DNA of 44,146 nucleotides. It comes from a virus. The notes under the pieces are model-generated. The model did not search any database. It was not told where the DNA came from and saw only the letters and a list, made by a program, of their open reading frames with translations. Location of the stretch: positions 1-44,146 of the IMG/VR virus record IMGVR_UViG_3300023223_000553; one strand, given 5' to 3'. The position numbers and the translations under genes were made by a program. Below are positions 12,889-21,043 of the stretch, piece after piece. Position 1 is the first letter of the stretch. Each line of letters begins with the position of its first letter.

Positions 12889-13034
12889 CCTAAACTCTCC
12901 TTTAATACTCTTCTCATTCTCAATACTTCTCTGCTCAACTCTAGGTTATTAGCCTGGATCTGCTCCTTAAGGCGGTAGGATCTCTTAGGTCTCTTACCTT
13001 GGCTTCTGAGGTGGTGGGGTTGGGGTGTCATCAT
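12885..13034 (-). CDS. Small basic protein, 49 aa
   Basis: Begins at ATG 13034 inside the upstream TGA (ATGATG). Strongly basic (HHLRSQGKRPKRSYRLKEQ) then helical with Leu repeats (LELSREVLRMRRVLKE). The stop overlaps the zinc-finger start. A nucleic-acid-binding peptide is plausible. Confidence 0.6.
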   Translation of the reverse strand: MMTPQPHHLRSQGKRPKRSYRLKEQIQANNLELSREVLRMRRVLKESLG

Positions 13035-13186
13035 CTAGCCTCATCATATAGCGCAACTCTGGCCTCAAGTAGCTCAACCGCAATCGCTTTGGCTGTGTCG
13101 TGGTCGCCTGAGAATACAAGTAGCTCTAGTTGAAGCTCAGCGTATTTCAGAGCCTTTTCAATTGCTTTAAAGTTTTCTGCTTTCAT
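13031..13186 (-). CDS. Hypothetical helical protein, 51 aa
   Basis: ATG 13186 overlaps the upstream TAA (TAATG) and follows GGTGAGATA. Entirely helical and Ala/Leu/Glu-rich (AIEKALKYAELQLELLVFSGDHDTAKAIAVELLEARVAL), like a helical hairpin. Function unknown. Confidence 0.65.
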   Translation of the reverse strand: MKAENFKAIEKALKYAELQLELLVFSGDHDTAKAIAVELLEARVALYDEAR

Positions 13187-13332
13187 TATCTCACCACCTG
13201 TATGACGATCATCATTACGATTAAGAAAAATAGTCCAGAAAGAAAGGCGATCATTATAGCCTCAAAGATATTGTATCTTTTCCAGAAGCTCTTGCTGAAT
13301 TTGAATTTAGAACCTTTATAGTGATTTTTCAT
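13186..13332 (-). CDS. Small membrane protein, 48 aa
   Basis: A basic N-terminus (KNHYKGSKFKFSKSFWKRY) is followed by one long membrane helix (EAIMIAFLSGLFFLIVMMIVIQV). This suggests an N-in inner-membrane peptide. ATG 13332 overlaps the upstream TGA. An early membrane-targeted role such as superinfection exclusion is possible but unproven. Confidence 0.7.
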   Translation of the reverse strand: MKNHYKGSKFKFSKSFWKRYNIFEAIMIAFLSGLFFLIVMMIVIQVVR

Positions 13333-13553
13333 TTATCGAGTTCCTTTAGTAGTGCGTCGGCAAAGGAGACCGCATCTCTTGGAATATTTTCTCTATCGGT
13401 ATCATAATCGGCATTACTGCATAAGCTTAACATCACCGAGATTGCTATATCTTCTCTCTTTGTGTAGCCGCCTTCAGTCCGTCCTTGACCGTGAAGGTTG
13501 CCTTGAATAACTTCAGGTTTTACTGGACTTGCTGGTTTATCTGAATTATTCAT
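13329..13553 (-). CDS. Hypothetical protein, 74 aa
   Basis: The first 30 residues are polar and flexible (SDKPASPVKPEVIQGNLHGQGRTEGG). The rest is helical (REDIAISVMLSLCSNADY...DAVSFADALLKELDK). Second gene of the leftward early operon; no family recognised. Confidence 0.6.
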   Translation of the reverse strand: MNNSDKPASPVKPEVIQGNLHGQGRTEGGYTKREDIAISVMLSLCSNADYDTDRENIPRDAVSFADALLKELDK

Positions 13554-13743
13554 TGACTCTCACCTCAACTTCTAATTGTGCATTAACATCTAAATAATCG
13601 ATATGCTCCCCTTCAATACAGATGCATGACCCGTTAGTGAAGTAGATCTCAATTGATTCGTTATTTGTGGCGTGGCAGATATTTGTGATCTTCTTACCTA
13701 CTAGTGCTTCTTCTATCTCTCTTGCTTCTGTCAGTATTTTCAT
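13546..13743 (-). CDS. Hypothetical protein, 65 aa, first gene of the leftward operon
   Basis: ATG 13743 follows AAAAGGAATACC and lies 28 bases after the -10 at 13771-13776. The sequence has a short helix (TEAREIEEALVG) and strand-rich remainder (KKITNICHATNNESIEIYFTNGSCICIEG; AQLEVEVRV). As the first product of the early operon it may be expressed strongly and early. No known family. Confidence 0.65.
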   Translation of the reverse strand: MKILTEAREIEEALVGKKITNICHATNNESIEIYFTNGSCICIEGEHIDYLDVNAQLEVEVRVNE

Positions 13744-13770
13744 GGTATTCCTTTTGTTTGTGTTGATGTT

Positions 13771-13799
13771 AGTATATCATGGTGTGGTATACCATTCAA
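13771..13799 (-). promoter_or_regulatory. Leftward early promoter with an operator in its spacer
   Basis: On the minus strand TTGAAT (13799-13794), a 17-base spacer and TATACT (13776-13771). The spacer contains the perfect palindrome TGGTATACCA (13785-13794). It drives the long leftward operon starting at 13743. Confidence 0.8.
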
Positions 13800-13868
13800 G
13801 TAACTTATGTATAATTCTTTCATTTATTTTGATATACCATTTTTATTGAAGTTTTAAATACAATACAT

Positions 13869-13898
13869 TTGACAGTGGTATACATGCAATGCTATAGT
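13869..13898 (+). promoter_or_regulatory. Rightward promoter of the recombination operon
   Basis: TTGACA (13869-13874), an 18-base spacer containing TGGTATACAT, and TATAGT (13893-13898). The start would be near 13905, before the ribosome site TAAGGA (13918-13923) of the 57-residue gene. Confidence 0.8.
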
Positions 13899-13931
13899 CT
13901 CTTATCGCCAACATAAATAAGGATATACCAA

Positions 13932-14105
13932 TTGAGTAAAAAGAGAGAATCACCGATGCGAGTATCAGCAATGACTAGATTTGTTGTCAGTCAGGCTGCC
14001 GCAGAGATGGACAAAGGCAAGCAAGAAATAATGGAAGACGTTTTATGCGCTGCTTTTCCGGCCCATACAAAAACCTATAAATTAATGAATAAGGAGTGTA
14101 AGTAA
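13932..14105 (+). CDS. Small protein upstream of RecT, 57 aa, TTG (or ATG) start
   Basis: TTG 13932 lies eight bases after TAAGGA; an in-frame ATG at 13956 is the alternative. The stop TAA touches the recT ATG, so translation is coupled. The peptide is helical (RFVVSQAAAEMDKGKQEIMEDVLCAAF) with basic ends. It is the first gene of the rightward operon and its ribosome site overlaps an operator copy. It could be a regulator or a recombination accessory; no family recognised. Confidence 0.65.
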   Translation: MSKKRESPMRVSAMTRFVVSQAAAEMDKGKQEIMEDVLCAAFPAHTKTYKLMNKECK

Positions 14106-14843
14106 ATGAGTAACGAGATAGCGAAGAAGACAGACTTAAGAAGTTTTATCGGCGGCGATCAAGTTAGAGATCAAATCGCAAAGGCTCTACCATCTATATG
14201 CACACCAGATAGATTCTTAAGGGTGGCAATGACAAGTATTACTAAGGTGCCTAAGCTTCTGGAATGTGATCAGACAAGCTTTATTTCAGCTTTGTTGGAT
14301 TGCGCATCTCTTGGGATTGAGCCAGATGGACGAAGGGCGCATCTACTGCCATACAATAACCGTAAAAAGAATATTGTAGAGTGTCAGTTAATTATTGACT
14401 ATAAAGGCCTTGTTGAGCTCGTTATGAGATCAGGAAAGATAAGTCTTCTTCATGCTGATAAAGTTTGTGAGAATGACTCCTTCAAATTCAATGCCGGTAA
14501 AATAGACGAACATATAATTAACTTCAAGAAGCCTCGCGGCAAAGCCTATGCTTACTACGCTTATGCAGAGATGAAAGACGGCGCAAAGAAAGCAGAAGTT
14601 ATGACGATGGATGAAGTCTTAGGGATTAAATCTAGATCTAAAGCTGGTGAGTTTGGCCCATGGAAGACAGACTTTGATGAGATGGCAAAGAAGACTGTCT
14701 TTAAGCGTCTATCTAAGTGGCTCCCAATGAATGCAGAAGAAGCTCAGATAGTTCAATCAGTAGATGAACAAGAGTTCGATTTCGAAATGCCGAAGAAAGA
14801 AGCCAGCTTCAAATCAGCGGATGACATAAATGTGGAAGAATAG
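14106..14843 (+). CDS. recT: RecT-family single-strand annealing protein, 245 aa
   Basis: The sequence follows the RecT/Bet-like SSAP pattern: LPSICTPDRFLRVAMTSITKVPKLLECDQTSFISALLDCASLGIEPDG at the N-terminus, then LLPYNNRKKNIVECQLIIDYKGLVELVMRSGK, and the C-terminal WKTDFDEMAKKTVFKRLSKWLP. RecT binds ssDNA exposed by a partner exonuclease and anneals complementary strands. The partner, a YqaJ-type exonuclease, overlaps its 3' end. The acidic tail (DDINVEE) is typical. Confidence 0.95.
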   Translation: MSNEIAKKTDLRSFIGGDQVRDQIAKALPSICTPDRFLRVAMTSITKVPKLLECDQTSFISALLDCASLGIEPDGRRAHLLPYNNRKKNIVECQLIIDYKGLVELVMRSGKISLLHADKVCENDSFKFNAGKIDEHIINFKKPRGKAYAYYAYAEMKDGAKKAEVMTMDEVLGIKSRSKAGEFGPWKTDFDEMAKKTVFKRLSKWLPMNAEEAQIVQSVDEQEFDFEMPKKEASFKSADDINVEE

Positions 14844-15486
14844 AGAAATAAAGTTTGAGCAAGGTTCTGACGAGTGGTTAGAATCTCGCTTGGCTAAACT
14901 CACTGGGTCTATTGTCGGCGCAATCATGCCCGGCAAGACTGGGAAAAAACCAGATTGGTCTAAACTCAAATATACTAAAGCTGTTCAGGAAATGGCCGGT
15001 GTAGATGAGTCTAAGCCGATACCACCCGCCAATGCAGATTGGGGGCATTATTGGGAGCCATTCGCCTGCGAAGCTTATACAGAGAAAACAGGGACTGAAT
15101 TAATTGAATCGGGTTTAATCACCTCGAGCTTTAATGAATATGTAGCCACTTCTCCAGACAGGATTGCCGCCGATGATTCTTTAGTCCTTGAGGTTAAGTG
15201 CCCTATGACTATGGAGAAACACTTGCAATATATTGACAAGAGTCCGGTTCTTAACCTCTCGAGCGTGGCACTCGAGAAGAACTATTATTGGCAGGTTCGC
15301 CACCATATGCTTTGCACCGGCATTAAGGTTTGTGACTGGGCTTCATTCCATCACGGCTTTAAACCAAAAGTAATATCTATTGACCGCGTTGAATGGGATA
15401 ATAAAGAAATGGACATGATGCAAGAATACTGTAATGACTTCATAAAAGAGATGAAGTTGTTTGCTAAACAAATATTAACGAATTAA
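14830..15486 (+). CDS. YqaJ-type (lambda Exo-like) exonuclease, 218 aa
   Basis: QGSDEWLESRLAKLTGS is the standard YqaJ N-terminus (residues 11-27), followed by WGHYWEPFACEAY and the PD-(D/E)XK core with D110 (SPDRIAADD) and E121/K123 (LVLEVKCP). YWQVRHHMLCTG carries the Gln of this superfamily. It resects one strand of dsDNA 5'-3' for RecT. The start overlaps the end of recT. Confidence 0.95.
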   Translation: MWKNREIKFEQGSDEWLESRLAKLTGSIVGAIMPGKTGKKPDWSKLKYTKAVQEMAGVDESKPIPPANADWGHYWEPFACEAYTEKTGTELIESGLITSSFNEYVATSPDRIAADDSLVLEVKCPMTMEKHLQYIDKSPVLNLSSVALEKNYYWQVRHHMLCTGIKVCDWASFHHGFKPKVISIDRVEWDNKEMDMMQEYCNDFIKEMKLFAKQILTN

Positions 15487-15499
15487 TGGAGAAAGTAGG

Positions 15500-15916
15500 A
15501 TGAGTTTTGAAATTACAGGTCAAGTAGTATTAGTAGGTGAACTTCAGTCCCGCGAATGGGAAGGTAAGACTTTTCACAATAGGAGTATCATCATCTCAGT
15601 TGCTGAAGGCGATCAAGGTCAGTACCTAAAGCATGCTGAGTTTGATATTGCTGAAGCTCAATTTGAGTACCTCGATAGAAATAAGGTAGGGGATACAATC
15701 ACAATTAAGTTCAGTCTCGATGGTGGTAAGCCTTATACCAATAAGAAGAGTGGTCAATTAAGTGTATTTAATAAGCTTAGAGCCTTCTACATTGGTAATG
15801 AGAATCAAGGGGAAGATTCACAAGCAGCGCCTAGTCAGCAACCACAGGCATCTCCGGCGGCTGATATTCCTATGCCGGATTTTAATGATCCAATAGAGGA
15901 TGATATAGCGTTTTGA
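15500..15916 (+). CDS. OB-fold ssDNA-binding protein-like (DUF3127-like), 138 aa, with SSB-type tip
   Basis: Residues 1-95 are beta-rich (EITGQVVLVGELQSREWEGKTFHNRSIIISV...KVGDTITIKFSLDG) and resemble DUF3127/OB-fold proteins. A Gln/Pro/Ala linker follows (about 102-122), then an acidic tail ending DPIEDDIAF. This copies the bacterial SSB layout: OB fold, disordered linker, and a D-D-I-x-F tip that recruits replication and repair partners (E. coli SSB ends DDIPF). With RecT and exonuclease just upstream it forms a recombination operon. Confidence 0.75.
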   Translation: MSFEITGQVVLVGELQSREWEGKTFHNRSIIISVAEGDQGQYLKHAEFDIAEAQFEYLDRNKVGDTITIKFSLDGGKPYTNKKSGQLSVFNKLRAFYIGNENQGEDSQAAPSQQPQASPAADIPMPDFNDPIEDDIAF

Positions 15917-16086
15917 ACAAACTAACCATGCATTTTAGTGGATGTAAAACCCCTGAGTCTAAGGAGGCTCAGGCCAAGGTATTCATAGAGACTGTCACAG
16001 AATTAACAGGCTACCACACGGCCCAATGTTACGATATTGTAATACATGGGACGTATGCCGAGTTTAATCTTCAGTCTAAACAGTGA
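15913..16086 (+). CDS. Small unknown protein, 57 aa
   Basis: The frame can start at TTG 15913 (TTGA overlap with the upstream stop) or ATG 15928. The product (HFSGCKTPESKEAQAKVFIETVTELTGYHTAQCYDIVIHGTYAEFNLQ) shows an alpha-beta pattern and looks coding. Its 3' end overlaps the convergent receiver-domain gene by 16 bases. No ribosome site supports either start strongly. Confidence 0.55.
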   Translation: MNKLTMHFSGCKTPESKEAQAKVFIETVTELTGYHTAQCYDIVIHGTYAEFNLQSKQ

Positions 16087-16493
16087 CCTATAAGCTCACA
16101 TAAAGTTGTCTGCCCATCTCTATTGGCTTTTCTTAAATGAGAGAAGTTCTTAGGGATGTGGCCTAACTTTCTTATAACTCGGAATTTCCAGTCGTCTTCA
16201 TCCAGGCACGTGTAGAAGATTATAGGCTTATCACACCTAGCGAACTCCTTAAGCTTAATTGTAGCATCTATATTAGGGAACATGTAGTCGCATATAATAG
16301 CGTTATATCTCTCAAGTAAATGCGGGTGCTCTATGTACCAGTCCACATTATTGAGGGAGCCTTCAGTCCTAACATACGCACCAAAGCGTTTCTCTAGAAT
16401 CTTTTTAACTAGAATCTGGTTTAGCTTATCATCTTCAAAATGAAGAATCGATACAGTCTTTTCGATGATCATCTTTTTATCCTCAGTGTTCAT
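16071..16493 (-). CDS. Stand-alone response-regulator receiver domain protein, 140 aa
   Basis: A complete REC domain with no output domain: acidic pair in ILHFEDDKLNQILV (E20-D22), phosphoacceptor D69 in AIICDYMFPNID, T95 in IIFYTC and K115 in HIPKNF. All catalytic positions are present, so phosphorylation is possible. No histidine kinase is in the genome. ATG 16493 follows AAGGGCAG; ATG 16472 after TGAGGATA is equally good. It is the last gene of the structural operon, so it is made late or carried with virion genes. It could tap host two-component signalling (inference). Confidence 0.85.
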   Translation of the reverse strand: MNTEDKKMIIEKTVSILHFEDDKLNQILVKKILEKRFGAYVRTEGSLNNVDWYIEHPHLLERYNAIICDYMFPNIDATIKLKEFARCDKPIIFYTCLDEDDWKFRVIRKLGHIPKNFSHLRKANRDGQTTLCELIGHCLD

Positions 16494-16513
16494 TTTACTG
16501 CCCTTGGGTTAGC

Positions 16514-19500
16514 TTATTTCTCTAATACCCTCAATTTACTTTTCCCCGCGCTACTCATTTCTGGTTCTTTATATTTATCATTCATAATAGCTGATATAGT
16601 TGCTTTATTTATTCTATTACTCTTAAGTACATCTCTTATCTCTGAGTCAGTAACTCCTAGTGCCCTAGCTCCTTGTAGATCTTTTATGATCTGTTGAAAG
16701 TAAAGCTTATGACCTGCCTTAAACCTCTCCCAATCCTCTTTAAACTCTGGTAAGGTTTGTGTTGAACTCTTAGAGAATATAGTTTTATTCATTGTTTTGT
16801 TTAAGCTATTTAAGGAATTCCTATACTCAGTAGTTTTGAATGACAATGCATTAGGGCCATCTACTTTTGATGATCTAAAGCCTAAGAATGTAGAGGCTAT
16901 CTCGTCACCAAAGTCTCTAGTATTGCCGAAGTTATCAACCTTCTCAGTATACCCATCATAGACTCTCTTGAGTGAGGTGATTCCGCCCGGCTCAAAAGCT
17001 TTCCATACATGAGAGGATATCTTATTCCATTTATCTTTATCTGTATCAGTCTCTTCAAATACCTTTGCTGTAGAATCTTTCTTCTTATTTCTAAGTATGT
17101 CTAAGACTCTTTGAGCTACCATATCTTCACCAAGGAAAGGCGAGGCCATCTCTATGGCAGCTTCTACCATACCACCCTCACTACTAAGTAGAGCATTCAT
17201 AGGCTTCTTAAGCACCGCGAATGGATCGGAGAAGCTTGAGTCTACGTATCTTATAGTTCCGTCCTTAGGGTTCTCCAAGTATACAAGGTTTGAGTATCTA
17301 GACCAAGGCGCGATAAGTCTTCTTATCTTTCGGTCTTCATCCTCATCTACATCTACACCAAGTGATTGATGTATCATAGCAGTCACCGCCGATGGAAGTG
17401 ATATAGTTAATCCTAATCTTAATAGTCTCCTATATCCAATAGCTTTCTCTTTAGGGTTATCGCTCTTAGATTCTTCTAGCGCTAATCGAAGATGATTAGT
17501 AGTAGTTCTAAGTATCTCAGAAGGAAATGACGGGAATGTACCGATGAAGGGAATCTTCCTAATAATATCAATAGACTTGGATGTTTTGGAATAAGTCGGC
17601 ATGATATCTGTGACTATCTCAGCGACCTCTCTGTCAGTCTTCTCTATTCCTGCTTCATTATACCTAGCTTTCTCATGCTCAAAGGCAACGATCTTAAAGA
17701 AGTCATCACCAGCAGCGTATAGTTCTAAGGCCTTATTATAGCCTTGCTTAATCCATCTAAATGGAGCGTTGCCGTAATACTCTTGGATGCTCTCATTGCG
17801 TTGGTTAGAATCCTTTAGAATATTAGCGACCTCACCAAGATTAATTGAGTCATCTAAGATACCAAGCTCGGTGTAATAGCGAATAGATTCACGCATCACA
17901 TCTTCATTAACTTCATTGCTTTTAGTGTCAAAGCCTAAGTTATTCTGTACAGTCTTGCCAGCGCTCTTCCAGATTTTACCCTTGCCGTATCCACCCGCTA
18001 CCATAAACAATTGATTCGCTATAGCATTACGGATCTGAGATGAAGGTGAGAGAGCAGTCTTAGCTACCTTAGCGAACCCGGTTACCTTTAAGGCTGTCCT
18101 AAGGAAATCACCCACTTGCTTAGGATTGTATATATCATTCAGTGCATCATCCATTTCAGGATCTATATACATTCCATTAAGAGGGTCAGTGGTTCTGCTA
18201 CTCTTGGATGAGTATTGTCTAACATGCTTGCCGGTCTTAGTCTCTGATAAAAACCCTTGCTCTAATCCAATACCCTTAAGATCAGTCAAGAACTTTTGAT
18301 TGCCTAGCAGAGCTGACATTCTAAACATAGAACTAGCGAAATTGACACGGGGGTCTTTGATCTCACCCATAAGATTACGTATTTCTTTGGGGATCTCTTT
18401 ACGCTTCTTTAGAATGTCGATATTCTTAGATCCGACTTTACCCTGAGAGAATACATCTAGATCAGGTTGATCAAAAATCTCTCCTATTATGCCATCAACG
18501 CGATCCTGTACTTGTTCCTCAGTAAGAGTTTTGCCCTCTTTAGATTCGCGTACATCTTTAATGAAGAAGTTTCTGGCAGCTTCCATATCTGCATCAGGGA
18601 CTTTATCTTTAGTCCATTTAGGATCATGGAATAGTCTATAACCTCGATATAGATAGGAGCCAAGATTGCCCTCTACTTTAGCAATAAGATCACCAGATAT
18701 AGCACCAACCTCTACAAGATTCTTGGTCATCTCATCTACTTTGTTACGCATCTTTGTGAGAGTAGGGACTAACTCTGATGGAATCTTAGATGCATCTCTA
18801 CGGCCAGCTAGGAATTCATTCAAGCCTTGTATTTGGTCATCAGTAGGAGGTGTATCTTTGCCAAAGAATTTATCCATATCCTTCTTGAGCTGCCGATCCA
18901 ATAACTTAGCTTCACGGTTGATTGAATTAATCTTTCCTTCTCTTTCGCGACCTGCAAGGAATACATCTTTACCTACATTGCGCTCTTTAGTGAAGTATTC
19001 TCTTACAAACTTATCAATTTTAGAGCCTTTGAATTTGCCTTTAGCTTGGTCGATTAATCCAAGCGGCTGCTCATTAGGATCATCAGGAATCTTAGATAGA
19101 TCTCTTGGCGCCAATGGACTTAGACCACCATGACGAACGCCTTCTATCTCAGTATCTTCCCTTGATTGTCTTTCATCGAAATCTACATCTACAAGATCAT
19201 CAGGGGTAGTTGTCTCAGGAAGAGTTGGGGCCGTTGGCTCAATGATAGTGGACGTATCAATGGACTGGTCAACCGCAGGCCCCGCATCTAATTCTTGTCT
19301 TAAGGCTTGAGGTGCGCCCGGAACTTCTTGTACTTGTGTATCTACTTCAGCATCAACAGCTTGCTGTGCATCTGCATCAGCATCAGGAATATTGAAAGCT
19401 CTATTAACGGCTTTGAATATGATACCTTCTTTATCTACATTAGGATCACCGCCAGTCATCTCGTCTATCTGCTGCTCAAGCTCATTGAACTTACCATCTT

Positions 19501-21043
19501 TTACGATTGCAGTAAGTAAAGATTGCTGGTCTGTGACATTATTCTGCTCGATGTAATCAGAGTTCTCTAGTAGTTGTCCTAATTGATCTTCAATAAGTGG
19601 GCGTATAGGGTGAACCTCACCTTGCTCTTGAGCGCCTTCTTTACTTAGTAAATCACTTTTACCTATACTCAACCCACCATTAAGCCTTGATACAAATTCC
19701 TGTAAATCCTCGCCTCGCTCAACTGCTTTATCAAAGCCTTCGACTGCATTGATAGCATCTTGCTTATCTTTATTCATCTCTACAATCTGCTGAGTGATAA
19801 CATCAGACTTGCCTTTTAGTAGCTGCTGATATTTATCTGAGCTAACTATCTCATTGATGGCTACACTTGTACCTTCGATAGATCCTCTAGCCATACCACC
19901 GATTAAGCCACCCAATAGAGCTTGGCCTTGTGCATCTTTCCATCTCTCACCATCTGATATAACTTCTATAAATTCATCAAAGCCTTCGACTTCATTACCG
20001 AAAGTTTCTACCCAAGCCTGACCTAATTCAGTAACGGCTTCACCAACTGCTGCACCACCTATGCGGCCTGCGCCCTCTGCAATCTCTTTGCTAAGTCCTT
20101 TAGCTAGAGCAAATTGTGTAAGACCTTTACCTAATTTCTGAGCCCTTGCTGAGTTAGTTAAGAAGCCAACACCAGCGCGCTCAAGTAGGCCGGATATAGT
20201 ACCAACTGTAGCAGCTCTAGCAAATCTCTCGCCGGAACTTCTAGGATCTATAAGACCATTCTCTTCTAAGACTCTCTGTGATTTGTCAGATCTAGCGCCG
20301 GCGGTAGTAGCAAAATAACCTACTGAAGCGGCAGGGCCAAGAGTAAGTCCTAAGCCTGTCCCGATAACTACATCAGTACCTAATTGATTGATAGCTGTAC
20401 CGACATTAACAGCACTAATGTTATCTGAGAATTCTTGTATGACATTTCTTCCCTGACGTTCTACATCTTGGGATATATCTTCTTTGGCTCTTAGTCTAAT
20501 CTCTTCTAACTCTTCAGTGAGATCAGTAAAGCCCATCTGCTCTTGGATGGATTTAGCAGTTGGCACATGAAGTCGATCATCAGTGAATTGAGACTGAGCT
20601 ACAGCCATTTGTCGGAATTGAGATTGTATACGTCTAGCTTGTGGGCTCTCAGCGCCTAGAGCTTCTAATGCAGTCTTGCCAGCACCAGCACCAGCTTCTT
20701 TAAGTTCCTTAAAAGGATTGAACGTCAATGCTCCAAAGCCTACCTCAAGGGAAGAGAACTTATCAACCTCATCAGCTAGAGCGGTATTAAGCAACTTAAG
20801 CTCCGAGTCTAGCTGTGAACCTTGACCAATCTCTACTATATAATTAGCCACCGTATTACGGTAATCACCAAGAACTGCAGCTTTCCTAAAGGCATTAAGA
20901 TTCTGATACTCTTCATTAGTTGTAACATCTTCTAATGTAGGAAGAGGATTAGTTCTTTCTTGAGGTTGCTCTGTAGGAGTTGTACTAGCAGGGCTTATAT
21001 CTATTCCTTGACCCTGCTGAAATCCAGTGAGATCTATTGACAT
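16514..21043 (-). CDS. Large internal virion (ejection) protein, 1509 aa
   Basis: By far the largest gene, last but one in the structural operon, where podoviruses place the biggest ejected core protein (T7 gp16-like position). The N-terminal 450 residues hold Gly/Ala-rich membrane-active stretches (VVIGTGLGLTLGPAASVGYFATTAGA; LLGGLIGGMARGS). A long acidic linker follows (Pro/Asp/Thr-rich, about 545-650), then a large helical region (REYFTKERNVGKD... onwards) of the large polyvalent-protein type. I see no lysozyme or transglycosylase motif. It probably forms part of the trans-envelope channel for DNA entry. ATG 21043 overlaps the upstream TAA. Confidence 0.8.
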   Translation of the reverse strand: MSIDLTGFQQGQGIDISPASTTPTEQPQERTNPLPTLEDVTTNEEYQNLNAFRKAAVLGDYRNTVANYIVEIGQGSQLDSELKLLNTALADEVDKFSSLEVGFGALTFNPFKELKEAGAGAGKTALEALGAESPQARRIQSQFRQMAVAQSQFTDDRLHVPTAKSIQEQMGFTDLTEELEEIRLRAKEDISQDVERQGRNVIQEFSDNISAVNVGTAINQLGTDVVIGTGLGLTLGPAASVGYFATTAGARSDKSQRVLEENGLIDPRSSGERFARAATVGTISGLLERAGVGFLTNSARAQKLGKGLTQFALAKGLSKEIAEGAGRIGGAAVGEAVTELGQAWVETFGNEVEGFDEFIEVISDGERWKDAQGQALLGGLIGGMARGSIEGTSVAINEIVSSDKYQQLLKGKSDVITQQIVEMNKDKQDAINAVEGFDKAVERGEDLQEFVSRLNGGLSIGKSDLLSKEGAQEQGEVHPIRPLIEDQLGQLLENSDYIEQNNVTDQQSLLTAIVKDGKFNELEQQIDEMTGGDPNVDKEGIIFKAVNRAFNIPDADADAQQAVDAEVDTQVQEVPGAPQALRQELDAGPAVDQSIDTSTIIEPTAPTLPETTTPDDLVDVDFDERQSREDTEIEGVRHGGLSPLAPRDLSKIPDDPNEQPLGLIDQAKGKFKGSKIDKFVREYFTKERNVGKDVFLAGREREGKINSINREAKLLDRQLKKDMDKFFGKDTPPTDDQIQGLNEFLAGRRDASKIPSELVPTLTKMRNKVDEMTKNLVEVGAISGDLIAKVEGNLGSYLYRGYRLFHDPKWTKDKVPDADMEAARNFFIKDVRESKEGKTLTEEQVQDRVDGIIGEIFDQPDLDVFSQGKVGSKNIDILKKRKEIPKEIRNLMGEIKDPRVNFASSMFRMSALLGNQKFLTDLKGIGLEQGFLSETKTGKHVRQYSSKSSRTTDPLNGMYIDPEMDDALNDIYNPKQVGDFLRTALKVTGFAKVAKTALSPSSQIRNAIANQLFMVAGGYGKGKIWKSAGKTVQNNLGFDTKSNEVNEDVMRESIRYYTELGILDDSINLGEVANILKDSNQRNESIQEYYGNAPFRWIKQGYNKALELYAAGDDFFKIVAFEHEKARYNEAGIEKTDREVAEIVTDIMPTYSKTSKSIDIIRKIPFIGTFPSFPSEILRTTTNHLRLALEESKSDNPKEKAIGYRRLLRLGLTISLPSAVTAMIHQSLGVDVDEDEDRKIRRLIAPWSRYSNLVYLENPKDGTIRYVDSSFSDPFAVLKKPMNALLSSEGGMVEAAIEMASPFLGEDMVAQRVLDILRNKKKDSTAKVFEETDTDKDKWNKISSHVWKAFEPGGITSLKRVYDGYTEKVDNFGNTRDFGDEIASTFLGFRSSKVDGPNALSFKTTEYRNSLNSLNKTMNKTIFSKSSTQTLPEFKEDWERFKAGHKLYFQQIIKDLQGARALGVTDSEIRDVLKSNRINKATISAIMNDKYKEPEMSSAGKSKLRVLEK

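Larger units (their letters stand above)
13771..13930. promoter_or_regulatory. Operator array of TGGTATACCA-like sites
   Basis: Sites: AGTATATCAT (13771-13780), TGGTATACCA (13785-13794), TGATATACCA (13830-13839), TGGTATACAT (13876-13885) and GGATATACCA (13921-13930). The last four centres are 45, 46 and 45 bp apart. One lies in the leftward promoter spacer, one in the rightward promoter spacer and one directly before the TTG start at 13932, so one bound protein could shut both promoters. Confidence 0.7.

Noticed and set aside
13771-13930. Lambda-type lysogeny switch
   Set aside because: Operators and divergent promoters exist, but no CI/Cro HTH gene and no integrase, so temperate life is not supported.
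18666-19133. 155-codon plus-strand frame inside the 1509-residue gene
   Set aside because: Lies fully opposite a long clear gene and has Ser/Leu/Arg composition of a reverse frame.
16514-21043. Lysozyme/transglycosylase domain in the 1509-residue protein
   Set aside because: No catalytic Glu motif of SLT or lysozyme families could be recognised by eye.
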